A stretch of DNA of 64,000 nt from CAJXVY01 sp965660355 (lineage in GTDB: Bacteria > Actinomycetota > Actinomycetes > Actinomycetales > Microbacteriaceae): NCBI GenBank assembly GCA_965660355.1, contig CBFHZN010000004.1:44431-108430 (forward strand), in the 5' to 3' direction. A model generated the notes under the pieces. That model made no database searches, was not told the DNA's origin, and saw only the letters and a list, made by a program, of their open reading frames with translations. The stretch's first letter is position 1; each line of letters opens with the position of its first letter. The translations under genes were made by a program, and so were the position numbers. Shown here piece after piece: positions 52,055 to 60,317 of this stretch.

Positions 52055-53119
52055 CTAAGCCTGGCCGCCGTATCCAGTGACATGTTTGGGAAGTGAAGAA
52101 TCACTTCCATACATGAAGTGCTTGCTGATATCAGGGCTGTATTTGCTCAGATAGGTTTGCTTACCAACTCTTTCGCTTAATTCGCGGTGGTGAATAACAC
52201 TCGCCCCGCAACAAAGACCAATGACCTTGGCACCCAAGGATGCTGCGTATTCGCCAAACTCAGCAGTTTCGTATCTATTAGAGTTTTGACTCTCCAAGGC
52301 GTCAGGGAATGTTCTCTCGCTGGGAAGCTTGGCCGTATTGCCTTCATCAGGCAGATTGAAAAATGTGGTGTGTTCATCCGTTGTTCTGTAGGTTCCTGGC
52401 ATTCCACAGATTGGGTGATCACCAACGGCCTTTGAAATTTCATCAAGGATTGGTCTGATTGTGTTTGGACCCTGGAAACAGTTGGTGCCGACGACATCTG
52501 CACCCGCATCCGCAAGCATCTTGCAAGCATCCTGCGGGGAAACACCATCCCTTAGCTCTCCTGTGGCAAATACCGCAACATTCACAATTGACGGAAGCCC
52601 CACAGCTTGAATTTCTTCAAGAGCTATTTTTGCTTCTTCGTAGTAATACATCGTCTCAGCAACAATTAGATCAGCGCCCTCTTCTTTGGCCCAGGTGACC
52701 ATTTCTCTGTACATCGAGCGAACCCGGTCTTTGCTGGAGGGGTCCTCGGGGTCAAAGATATTGGAGTTTGAAATGTTTCCTGCGACAAAGATTTTTCTTC
52801 CAAGCGCCTCTGTTTGCTGCTTGGCGACTTCTTTGGCAATTCTCAAAGCCTCACGGTTTAGGGGTTCCAAAAGGTGTTCCTCACCGATGATGCGCATCTT
52901 TTCCCGGTGACCGTTATAGGTGAAAGCAAGAGCAATGTCGCTGCCGGCACGAACGAAATCAGTTGCCACCTGCTTAAGCACCTCTGGGTGATCGAGTGCG
53001 ACTTTTGGAACAAATTCTCCTGCGGTTAGATACCCACGCCTCTCAACTTCAAATAGGTAGCCGCCGGCCAAAACTAGCGGTTGGTCTTGTTTCAGTCTGT
53101 CCAAGAAATCTGTGCTCAT
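52055..53119 (-). CDS. Homocysteine S-methyltransferase family protein (BHMT/MmuM-like)
   Basis: 354-residue (beta/alpha)8 zinc methyltransferase. The zinc cysteines appear as GTNCFQGP (near 205) and GLCCGAS (near 305). Other text: LVLAGGYLFEVERRGYL and AETMYYYEEAKIAL. It could use betaine, S-methylmethionine or another methyl donor to make methionine; sequence alone does not say. The ATG at 53119 is chosen because GGAGG lies eight bases upstream; the upstream in-frame start at 53143 has none. It follows tdk by 33 bases on the minus strand and may be co-transcribed with it. Confidence 0.85.
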   Translation of the reverse strand: MSTDFLDRLKQDQPLVLAGGYLFEVERRGYLTAGEFVPKVALDHPEVLKQVATDFVRAGSDIALAFTYNGHREKMRIIGEEHLLEPLNREALRIAKEVAKQQTEALGRKIFVAGNISNSNIFDPEDPSSKDRVRSMYREMVTWAKEEGADLIVAETMYYYEEAKIALEEIQAVGLPSIVNVAVFATGELRDGVSPQDACKMLADAGADVVGTNCFQGPNTIRPILDEISKAVGDHPICGMPGTYRTTDEHTTFFNLPDEGNTAKLPSERTFPDALESQNSNRYETAEFGEYAASLGAKVIGLCCGASVIHHRELSERVGKQTYLSKYSPDISKHFMYGSDSSLPKHVTGYGGQA

Positions 53120-53152
53120 ATATTTTTCCTCCGAGAAAAACACTACTTGGCT

Positions 53153-53749
53153 TTAGGCCTTTGCTTTTTCTTGAAAGTAACAATCTGCACATAAAGATTC
53201 ATATGTTACTTCCACACCATCTATTGCAACCTGCTCTCCGTCAAAGACAAAGCTTCCATCGAATAATCTGCCGTTGAACATGGCTTTTCTGCCGCACCTG
53301 CAAATGGTTTTCAACTCTTCTAGGCTGTGAGCTATCTCTAAAAGCCTTTTGCTTCCTGGAAAGCTCTTGGTTTGGAAATCAGTTCTGATTCCATAAGCCA
53401 ACACCGGGATGTTGTCCAACACCGCAAGTTCTAAAGCCTGGTTGACCTGCTCTTCGGTTAGAAATTGTGATTCATCAACCAATAAACAGGCAATGGGTTC
53501 ACCCGCTGATTTTTTTTGATTAGCGATCTCCCAGAAGTGTTCCCGCAGGTTCATTTCAGGAGTTAGCAACATATCGACTGATCGAGAGACCCCCAGTCGA
53601 CTGACTATCTCACGATCGCCTTTTTTATCAACAGCAGGTTTTGCTAGCAAAACATGCTGTTGGCGCTCTTCGTAGTTGTGTGCTGCCTGCAATAAGGCTG
53701 TGGATTTGCCAGAGTTCATTGCGCCGTGGCGGAAATAAAGCTTACTCAT
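53153..53749 (-). CDS. tdk: Thymidine kinase
   Basis: 198-residue type II thymidine kinase for nucleoside salvage. It has the P-loop GAMNSGKSTALLQ (residues 7-19), DESQFLTEEQV (Walker B, near 90), YGIRTDFQTKSFPGS and the zinc cysteines CRCGRKA and CADCYF. The ATG at 53749 is the first that gives the usual N-terminus; the frame extends upstream to 53782. It diverges from the photolyase gene across 37 bases. Confidence 0.94.
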   Translation of the reverse strand: MSKLYFRHGAMNSGKSTALLQAAHNYEERQQHVLLAKPAVDKKGDREIVSRLGVSRSVDMLLTPEMNLREHFWEIANQKKSAGEPIACLLVDESQFLTEEQVNQALELAVLDNIPVLAYGIRTDFQTKSFPGSKRLLEIAHSLEELKTICRCGRKAMFNGRLFDGSFVFDGEQVAIDGVEVTYESLCADCYFQEKAKA

Positions 53750-53786
53750 ATTGGTTCTAATGTTATAGCCAGAAAGGTGCATCGCC

Positions 53787-55223
53787 TTGCAGTTACTCTT
53801 CGCCGATCAGCTCGGCCCGCATTTCCAGCAATCTGAAAAACTTTTGCTTCCCGAGGTTTTGAGCCAGTTTTCTAAGCGCAAATATCATCGTCAAAAAGCA
53901 CACTTGATTCTCTCGGCAATCAGGCACCGCGGCTTGGACCCAGAGGTGGAGTTGATTTCGCTTGACTCTTATCGCGAATCTGGAACAAAAGTAACTTCGG
54001 TTATCAACCCAACAAGCTACAACCAAAGAAAGTTGGTCAACGAGCTTGGTTTGGAAATCCATCCAAGTAGGGGGTTTATTGCAACCGAGCAAGAGTTCTC
54101 TGAATATGTTGAAGGCAAGCAAGGTAAGCGATTATTGCTGGAAGATTTCTATCGAAAGCAACGGGCTCGAACTGGGCTACTAATGTCTGAAGGGTCGCCA
54201 GAGGGAGATCAGTGGAATTTTGACCATGATAATCGGCTGCCACCCCCGAAGCAGCAAACACTTGGTGTTTCCGAGCCCTGGTATCCGCAGGAAGATGACA
54301 TCGACCGTCAGGTTCGAAAAGATTTAGACAAGTTAGAACAATCTGGCGTTCAGTTTTCTGGTCTTGATGGCCCAAGGCTTTTTCCTGCAAGCAGGGAAGA
54401 GGCGCTAGCCGCCTTAGAGCATTTCGTGAATAACAGGCTGGACCTTTTTGGGCCTTACGAGGATGCCGTTTTGAAAGATGACTGGGCTATGAGTCACAGC
54501 CTTTTGAGTGCTCCGATGAACATGGGTTTATTGGACCCGCTAGAGGTTGCAAAGGCAGCCGAAGACGCCTACCAAAAAGGCAAAGCGAGGCTTTCAAGCG
54601 TTGAAGGATTCATCCGTCAAGTAATTGGCTGGAGAGATTATGTTTGGCATCTTTATTGGCATTTCGGTGAGGACTACGTGAACAAAAACGAACTCTCCGC
54701 CAATCAAGCGCTTCCATCCAGTTGGTTTGAGCTTGCAAGCGAGCAGATCGAATCCAACTGTTTGAGTTCAACACTCAAAGACGTTTCTGAAAGGGGCTGG
54801 GTTCACCACATACCAAGACTGATGATTTTGGGCAATATCGCAATGCAGCGCGGCTACAACCCCAAACAGGTCAATGACTGGTTGGTTGACAACTTCGTGG
54901 ATGGAACTCCCTGGGTTATGCCCGTGAACAGCATTGGCATGAGTCTTTATGCAGATGGCGGAATGATGTCCACTAAGCCTTACGCCGCAGGTGGTTCATA
55001 CATAAACAAAATGACCAATTACTGCAGCGGATGCCGCTTCGACCCGAAAAAGCGGGTTGGCGAAGATGCCTGCCCCGTGAATGCTGGATATTGGAATTTC
55101 ATTTACACACACCAGGAAAGATTGGTCTCTAACCCCAGAATCTCTAGGTCTGTTTACGGAATGAGGAAATTAACGGATTTGGAAGAGTTGGTTAGCCAAG
55201 AATCTCAGAGAAAAAAACTTTGA
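53787..55223 (+). CDS. FeS-type bacterial cryptochrome/photolyase (PhrB/CryB-like)
   Basis: 478-residue flavoprotein of the iron-sulfur bacterial photolyase group, which repairs (6-4) photoproducts with light. It begins LLFADQLGPHFQQ. The four iron-sulfur ligands look present: Cys in SNCLSSTLKDV (near 325), CSGC (near 413) and ACPVNAGY (near 429). The flavin-pocket text is GWRDYVWHLYWHF and GWVHHIPRLMILGNIAMQRGYNP. TTG start at 53787, with AAAGGTG before it. It diverges from tdk, with which it would share nucleotide and light-stress logic. Confidence 0.9.
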   Translation: MQLLFADQLGPHFQQSEKLLLPEVLSQFSKRKYHRQKAHLILSAIRHRGLDPEVELISLDSYRESGTKVTSVINPTSYNQRKLVNELGLEIHPSRGFIATEQEFSEYVEGKQGKRLLLEDFYRKQRARTGLLMSEGSPEGDQWNFDHDNRLPPPKQQTLGVSEPWYPQEDDIDRQVRKDLDKLEQSGVQFSGLDGPRLFPASREEALAALEHFVNNRLDLFGPYEDAVLKDDWAMSHSLLSAPMNMGLLDPLEVAKAAEDAYQKGKARLSSVEGFIRQVIGWRDYVWHLYWHFGEDYVNKNELSANQALPSSWFELASEQIESNCLSSTLKDVSERGWVHHIPRLMILGNIAMQRGYNPKQVNDWLVDNFVDGTPWVMPVNSIGMSLYADGGMMSTKPYAAGGSYINKMTNYCSGCRFDPKKRVGEDACPVNAGYWNFIYTHQERLVSNPRISRSVYGMRKLTDLEELVSQESQRKKL

Positions 55224-55298
55224 CCGCAGGCTAAAAGGCGGGTTAGGCTGAAAACACCTCAAAAGGTCGTAGGGGAAGACGTACCTTAGGAGGTGAAT

Positions 55299-55754
55299 AT
55301 GGCAGTTGAACTGCGCTTGCTTGGCGTGCCATCAAAACGCCTTTCACAACTCTCAGATCTCGTCCGCAAAAACCAGTGGAAAGTTCAACCGGTGCTTCAG
55401 GGGCAGTTCCAAGCGAGTGTTGCGATAGATTCCAAACAAGAGATATCTGAATTAGCCTCCAGGTTGTTCAAAATCGGGGATATTCATTTCGAATTAGAGT
55501 CATTGCAGGAAAATGGCATGGGGGAGAGGTATCTCTGTGTTCCTGGATTGGGGATGAAAAGACAACTCATCGATGAAATCGGTAGAGCGCTGATTCCTGA
55601 AAACGAACTTGAGTTATTCTCAAACAAATTGAGCGAAAAGCCTTCACAGCACGCAAGCCTCTATCGAGAGTTGATGGGGTTTGCACATCAAGATCGATTG
55701 GATGACTTGAAAATCGATACCGAGGGAATCGCACTAATTCCCAAAGTTGGCTAG
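55299..55754 (+). CDS. DUF3145-like protein
   Basis: 151-residue protein assigned tentatively to DUF3145, an actinobacterial family usually encoded next to fabF. Matches are by eye: GERYLCVPGLGMKRQ and RALIPENELELF resemble the family's conserved end region, and its end meets fabF convergently with four bases shared. The ATG at 55299 follows TAGGAGGTGAA, the best ribosome-binding site in the window. No function is known. Length is a little shorter than the roughly 165-170 usual. Confidence 0.6.
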   Translation: MAVELRLLGVPSKRLSQLSDLVRKNQWKVQPVLQGQFQASVAIDSKQEISELASRLFKIGDIHFELESLQENGMGERYLCVPGLGMKRQLIDEIGRALIPENELELFSNKLSEKPSQHASLYRELMGFAHQDRLDDLKIDTEGIALIPKVG

Positions 55755-56974
55755 CGGAAAACCAAAACGGCGTTATGTCCACCAAAGCCAAAGCTATTGC
55801 TTATGGCTATTTTTTCTTTATCTAAGGTTGCTGGGGTCTTTGGGACATTCAGTGGAATTTCTGGATCTTGATTGTCTAGGTTGATTGTCCCTGGAGCTGT
55901 TGAGGTATTTTGCGCCATGAGAGTAAATACAGCCTCGATAGCGCCAGCTCCTCCCAATAGGTGGCCCGTGGATGCCTTAGTGGCGCTCACAACCAGGTTT
56001 TCTGTGTGCTTGCCAAAAACTTTCTCCAAGGCTGTGTACTCGGCAATGTCACCCACTGGTGTCGATGTTGCATGAGCGTTGACGTGCTGCACGTCAGTTG
56101 TGGCGACCTCTGCCTCTGCCAAAGCTTCTAGAATTGCCCTTGATGCACCCTCTCCGGTGGGATCGGGTGCTGTGATGTGATAGGCATCACTTGTGACACT
56201 GGCACCCACTATTTCTCCATAAATCTTGGCCCCTCGGGAAACAGCACTTTCATAATCCTCTAGAACGAGTGCCGCTGCACCCTCTCCCATGACAAAGCCA
56301 TCTCGGTCCACATCGTATGGTCTGGAAGCAATTGATGGGTCATCGTTTCTTTTGCTCAGTGCTTGCATGGCCGCGAAGGAGGCGATTGGAAGGGGGTGAA
56401 TAGCTGCTTCCGCTCCTCCAGCAATGGCGATATCCACGGCGCCCGATTTGACTCTGTGGAATGCATTGGCAATAGATTCATTTCCACTTGCACATGCACT
56501 AACTGCTGTGTGCACTCCAGCCTTGGCTCCAAAATGCATTCCAACTGCGGCTGCGGGGCCATTAGGCATAAGCATTGGGACCGTCATTGGCATTACTCTT
56601 CTGGGGCCCCGCTCTTTGAGTGTGTCAAAGGCATCGAGAAGAGTCCAAACTCCTCCGATGCCGGTTGCAAAATCAACGCTCATCCTGATTGGGTCAAACT
56701 CTGGTTCACCGGCATCCGCGAAAGCTTCTCTGGCACTGATTAGTGCAAACTGACTGGATGGGTCTAAGCGTTTAGCTTCTTGCGGAGTTAGCACCTCTGA
56801 AGCGGGGGTCTTTGCAGAACCAGCAAAGGTCACAGGTAGTTGGTATCGCTCGACCCACTCTTGATTCAGACTGTTGATGCCAGACTCTCCCGCCAAGAGG
56901 GCATCCCAACTTTCAGAAGCAGTTCCACCCAAAGGGGTGGTGGCTCCTATTCCGGTGACAACTACTCTTCGCAA
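55751..56974 (-). CDS. fabF: 3-oxoacyl-ACP synthase II
   Basis: 407-residue condensing enzyme that elongates acyl-ACP with malonyl-ACP. The Cys-His-His triad is visible in VSACASGNES (Cys near 160), VNAHATSTPVGD and ATKASTGHLLGGAGA. It begins RRVVVTGIGATTPLG. The TTG at 56974 is chosen because AAGGA lies five bases upstream and it directly follows the acpP stop; a TTG at 56992 would add six residues. It is the last gene of the fatty-acid cluster. Confidence 0.94.
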   Translation of the reverse strand: MRRVVVTGIGATTPLGGTASESWDALLAGESGINSLNQEWVERYQLPVTFAGSAKTPASEVLTPQEAKRLDPSSQFALISAREAFADAGEPEFDPIRMSVDFATGIGGVWTLLDAFDTLKERGPRRVMPMTVPMLMPNGPAAAVGMHFGAKAGVHTAVSACASGNESIANAFHRVKSGAVDIAIAGGAEAAIHPLPIASFAAMQALSKRNDDPSIASRPYDVDRDGFVMGEGAAALVLEDYESAVSRGAKIYGEIVGASVTSDAYHITAPDPTGEGASRAILEALAEAEVATTDVQHVNAHATSTPVGDIAEYTALEKVFGKHTENLVVSATKASTGHLLGGAGAIEAVFTLMAQNTSTAPGTINLDNQDPEIPLNVPKTPATLDKEKIAISNSFGFGGHNAVLVFR

Positions 56975-56975
56975 A

Positions 56976-57224
56976 TTATCCTTGCGCTCCAATAATGAAA
57001 TCCACCGCGTCTTTCACGGTGACCAGGTTGGTGACTTCCTCATCTGGAATCTTCACGTCGAATTTGTCCTCGGCGTTTACCACGATGGTCATCATTGAGA
57101 TCGAGTCAATGTCCAAATCATCAGTAAATGACTTCTCCGGCTGAACTAGATCTGCAGCAATTCCTGTTTCTTCATTTACTAGTTCTGCCAATCCAGCTAG
57201 AACTTCAGTTTCTGTGTGAGCCAT
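56976..57224 (-). CDS. acpP: Acyl carrier protein
   Basis: 82-residue, acidic carrier protein. The phosphopantetheine attachment serine is in DDLDIDSISMMT (near residue 41). AAGGAG precedes the ATG at 57224. It lies between fabH (30 bases upstream) and fabF (one base downstream). A fabF-acpP-fabH-fabD set is complete for initiation, carrier and elongation but has no reductase or dehydratase here. Confidence 0.96.
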   Translation of the reverse strand: MAHTETEVLAGLAELVNEETGIAADLVQPEKSFTDDLDIDSISMMTIVVNAEDKFDVKIPDEEVTNLVTVKDAVDFIIGAQG

Positions 57225-57254
57225 TTTTTCTCCTTTGAGTTTGTTCGATTTATT

Positions 57255-58250
57255 TTAGGGGAGCACTACTACTTGGGCCGCGTAGGCAAGCCCGGCCCCA
57301 AAACCAATCTGCAGGGCTAAGCCTCCAGATTCAACCTGCTTCTCCTCCAAAAGTCGATGCATTGCAAGGGGAATTGAGGCTGCCGAGGTGTTACCGGTTG
57401 TCTCAATGTCTTTGGCAATTACAACAGTTTCTGGAAGATCTAATTGTTTCGCAAACTCATCAATGATTCTCATGTTTGCTTGATGAGTTACCAGTGCGGA
57501 AAGCTCGTTTGCGCTCACTCCCGCAGCATCAAGTGCTTCTTGGGCGGCTTTAACCATTTCCCAAACTGCCCAGCGAAAAACAGTCCTACCTTCTTGCACC
57601 AAGGTCGGCCAGGAGCCGCCGTTTTTGAAATCCAAAATGGAGTTGGTCATTCCCACTTTGTCCCATTTGGTGCCATCGCTACCCCAAACACTTTGTCCGA
57701 CACCTGCTGTCTCACTTGGGCCTAAAACTGCCGCTCCTGCTCCGTCTCCAAGAAGAAAGCTAATGGTTCTGTCAGTTGGGTCAATGAAATCAGAAAGTTT
57801 TTCAGCACCTATAACCAATGCGTATTCAGCTATGCCGGATCTAATCATCGCATCAGCCTGAGCTACCGCGTAGCAGTAGCCAGCGCAGGCTGCGCTGATG
57901 TCATAGGCAGCCGAGTCGGGTATTCCAAGTTCTGCAGCAATCAGTGTTGCAGCGGAGGGTGTGGCATAAGGAAATGAGATCGTAGAGACAATCACCAGAT
58001 CAATCTGTTCAGGCTTAATACCAGCTTTTTTGATGGCCTCTGAGCCAGCCTCAACAGACATGCTTTCAAGGCTTTGAGATTCATCAGCTCTCACTCTGGT
58101 AATCACACCGGTGCGCTGTCTGATCCACTCGTCGCTGGAATCTATTGGGCCAGCGATTTCGTCGTTTGTAACTGAACGCTTGCCTCTAGAGGCTCCCAAG
58201 GAATATATCTTGGAATATCTTCTGGTCTCTGAAACCTGTAACTCAGTCAT
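57255..58250 (-). CDS. fabH: 3-oxoacyl-ACP synthase III
   Basis: 331-residue initiating condensing enzyme, which joins a starter acyl-CoA with malonyl-ACP. The triad is in DISAACAGYCYAV (Cys near 123), THQANMRIID (His) and ETTGNTSAASIP (Asn). It begins YSKIYSLGASRGKRSVTNDEI; the IDSSDEWIRQRTGV segment is a family hallmark. Overlaps the fabD end by eight bases. Starter specificity (acetyl or branched) is not visible. Confidence 0.95.
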   Translation of the reverse strand: MTELQVSETRRYSKIYSLGASRGKRSVTNDEIAGPIDSSDEWIRQRTGVITRVRADESQSLESMSVEAGSEAIKKAGIKPEQIDLVIVSTISFPYATPSAATLIAAELGIPDSAAYDISAACAGYCYAVAQADAMIRSGIAEYALVIGAEKLSDFIDPTDRTISFLLGDGAGAAVLGPSETAGVGQSVWGSDGTKWDKVGMTNSILDFKNGGSWPTLVQEGRTVFRWAVWEMVKAAQEALDAAGVSANELSALVTHQANMRIIDEFAKQLDLPETVVIAKDIETTGNTSAASIPLAMHRLLEEKQVESGGLALQIGFGAGLAYAAQVVVLP

Positions 58251-59145
58251 AGAGGCCCAAGTCTATAGAGTCATCTGCTGTTTTCAATGAATATATTTGT
58301 GCATCGTCTATGCTCTTTTTCAGTAAATTGCTGAGCACTCCACTTGGTGCAGCTTCCACTACTAGTTTTGCTCCATTGATGGTTTCCATGCATTTGTCCC
58401 ACCGCACGGGTGAGCTAACCTGCTTCAGGAGGGACTGAATGAATTCCTTTCCAGAGGACACTCCTTGACCATCTCTATTTGAAAGCACCGTCAGGTTTGG
58501 GTCTTTTGCATCAAGCTCATCAAAGTGAGTGGCTAGTGCTTGCCTCGCTGGCTCCATATATTCAGTGTGGAATGCCCCAGTTACAGCTAAGGGAATGATT
58601 CTGAACCCTGCTGGTGGGTCATCTTTGATTTTGTCTATTTCTGCTTTGGCGCCTGCAATCACATACTGATTGGCCCCGTTGTAATTGGCGATGTCCAGAT
58701 TTCCAAGTTTTGATTTGAGTTCGCCCAGGTCGCTTCCGATAGCTGCGGCCATGCCGGTGAGGTTTTCATCCGCCGCTTTTTGCATGGCATTTGCTCTTAA
58801 GCTGACAAGTTTCATCGCCTGCTCATCGGTGATTATCCCCGCTAGGGCAGCAACTGCAAATTCACCAACACTGTGACCAGCCATTGCATCAAAACTTGCA
58901 ATTTGTTTCTCGTTGAATACAGTTCTGGCACTCGCGATGCTGGCTGAAACAATCAGGGGTTGAGTAACTGAGGTTTGCGCAATTTCTTCTTGACTGGCTT
59001 TAGTTCCCATGTGAATCAGGTCCATGCCAATCGTCTCGGAGTGGCTTTCAACAATCGATCTAAAAGCATCATTGATAACCCAGGGCTCTAAAAATCCTGG
59101 TTTTTGACTCCCTTGTCCTGGAAATACCAAATATTTCATGGCCAT
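58243..59145 (-). CDS. fabD: Malonyl-CoA:ACP transacylase
   Basis: 300-residue enzyme that loads malonyl groups on ACP. It has FPGQGSQKPG (oxyanion), AGHSVGEFAVAALAG with the catalytic Ser (near 92), and GAFHTEYMEPA with the catalytic His (near 200). ATG at 59145 overlaps the fasR stop by one base; an in-frame ATG two codons later is a second option. It heads the fabD-fabH-acpP-fabF series behind fasR. Confidence 0.94.
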   Translation of the reverse strand: MAMKYLVFPGQGSQKPGFLEPWVINDAFRSIVESHSETIGMDLIHMGTKASQEEIAQTSVTQPLIVSASIASARTVFNEKQIASFDAMAGHSVGEFAVAALAGIITDEQAMKLVSLRANAMQKAADENLTGMAAAIGSDLGELKSKLGNLDIANYNGANQYVIAGAKAEIDKIKDDPPAGFRIIPLAVTGAFHTEYMEPARQALATHFDELDAKDPNLTVLSNRDGQGVSSGKEFIQSLLKQVSSPVRWDKCMETINGAKLVVEAAPSGVLSNLLKKSIDDAQIYSLKTADDSIDLGLYD

Positions 59146-60317
59146 CAGGATAGACCCTGTGTCCTTGGTTGGGTTTGGACACGGCCGAGCGATAGAGCAA
59201 TCCGAAGAGTGAATTGACCCTTGGATTCCAAAGGGTCCAAACCAAGTTCTTTTTCAATGCTGGATAACCTGTATCTCACCGTGTTTGGGTGAATGAATAA
59301 CTCGTTTGCGGTTTTCTCGATGGATCCGTTGTTTTCAAAAAACATTTCTAGGGTTTCAAGTAGTTGCAGGTTGTCTGTCTGGAGTTTTTGATACACCTCT
59401 CGAATGAGTGCCCTTTGAGCCTCTGCCTCACCAATTACCGCCCTCTCTGCCAAATACTCTCGACTGCGAACTGCTTTGCGCCCATGTTTTTGATGTCTAA
59501 CGACCTTCATAGCTCCGAAAGCCGCACGGGAGCTTCTTCTGGCGAGGTTTATGCTCTCAACCCGGGGCCCCATAACAACTGGTCCGGGTTTCGAAAGAGT
59601 AGCGAAGTCCCCAGCCAAGTCAAAAAGGTTTCCCCCGGTGGCCATTTCAGAATCGCGAAAACCAGCAATCAAAATCAGGTGGTTGCCCTGCCTGCCAATA
59701 AGCACATCTGCTGATTTCAGCCTTGCCAATTTTCTGTATTGATCAAAATCAACCTCTCCCTGAATGATTCCAACCATGACAGCGATCGCACCGTGACCTC
59801 GCCAACCCAAAGCACTGGCTCGACTGGCAACCTCGGCATCACTTTCACCACTGATAACCGCATCAATAATCAAAGCTTCCAATCGATCATCCCAAATTGA
59901 GCGTGATCTGCTGGCCCTTGCATAAATATCAGCAGCGGCGAATGCGGTTTGTTTGGCGAAAGTATCTATTAATTGCTGATAATCCTTACCCAGTGCGCTT
60001 TCAAGTGAGTTTGCAATCACCCGAGTGATTTCTAGTGTTTCTTGCAGTGAAACCGACCTTAGAAGCTCTTTCGGAGCGGTCTCGAAGGCTTGTGATGCTA
60101 AAAGTGTCGAATCTGCTTTATCTTCTAATAGTTGTTTGAAATAGGTAAGTCCGTTTTTCACAACACTCATCACCGACTGCTGACGAGTTTTTGGCATCTC
60201 CAAAAACCATGGAAGTTCCTCTGCCAAGCGTTTTTCAATAGAGGCGGCTAGCGCCTCTGGTCTGAATTGCGGGTTAGGCGTCGCCACCAGCACTTCCACT
60301 TGTTCCGGCTCTGACAT
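59145..60317 (-). CDS. fasR: PucR-family transcriptional regulator, FasR-like
   Basis: 390-residue regulator with a CdaR/PucR-type architecture. The C-terminal helix-turn-helix (about 330-370) reads NGSIEKTANELFIHPNTVRYRLSSIEKELGLD. The position directly before fabD and the length match FasR of Streptomyces, which activates the fabD-fabH-acpP-fabF operon. The start is uncertain: the ATG at 60317 and a TTG at 60323 lie inside the end of aceE, and downstream GTG codons are possible. The overlap with aceE is about 44 bases. Confidence 0.82.
   Translation of the reverse strand: MSEPEQVEVLVATPNPQFRPEALAASIEKRLAEELPWFLEMPKTRQQSVMSVVKNGLTYFKQLLEDKADSTLLASQAFETAPKELLRSVSLQETLEITRVIANSLESALGKDYQQLIDTFAKQTAFAAADIYARASRSRSIWDDRLEALIIDAVISGESDAEVASRASALGWRGHGAIAVMVGIIQGEVDFDQYRKLARLKSADVLIGRQGNHLILIAGFRDSEMATGGNLFDLAGDFATLSKPGPVVMGPRVESINLARRSSRAAFGAMKVVRHQKHGRKAVRSREYLAERAVIGEAEAQRALIREVYQKLQTDNLQLLETLEMFFENNGSIEKTANELFIHPNTVRYRLSSIEKELGLDPLESKGQFTLRIALSLGRVQTQPRTQGLS

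Noticed and set aside
52051..52063. CAGGC-TAA-GCCTG palindrome at the convergent stops of the cation exchanger and the methyltransferase
   Set aside because: Five-pair stem with a three-base loop and no T-tract; it is inside the coding end and too weak to call a terminator.
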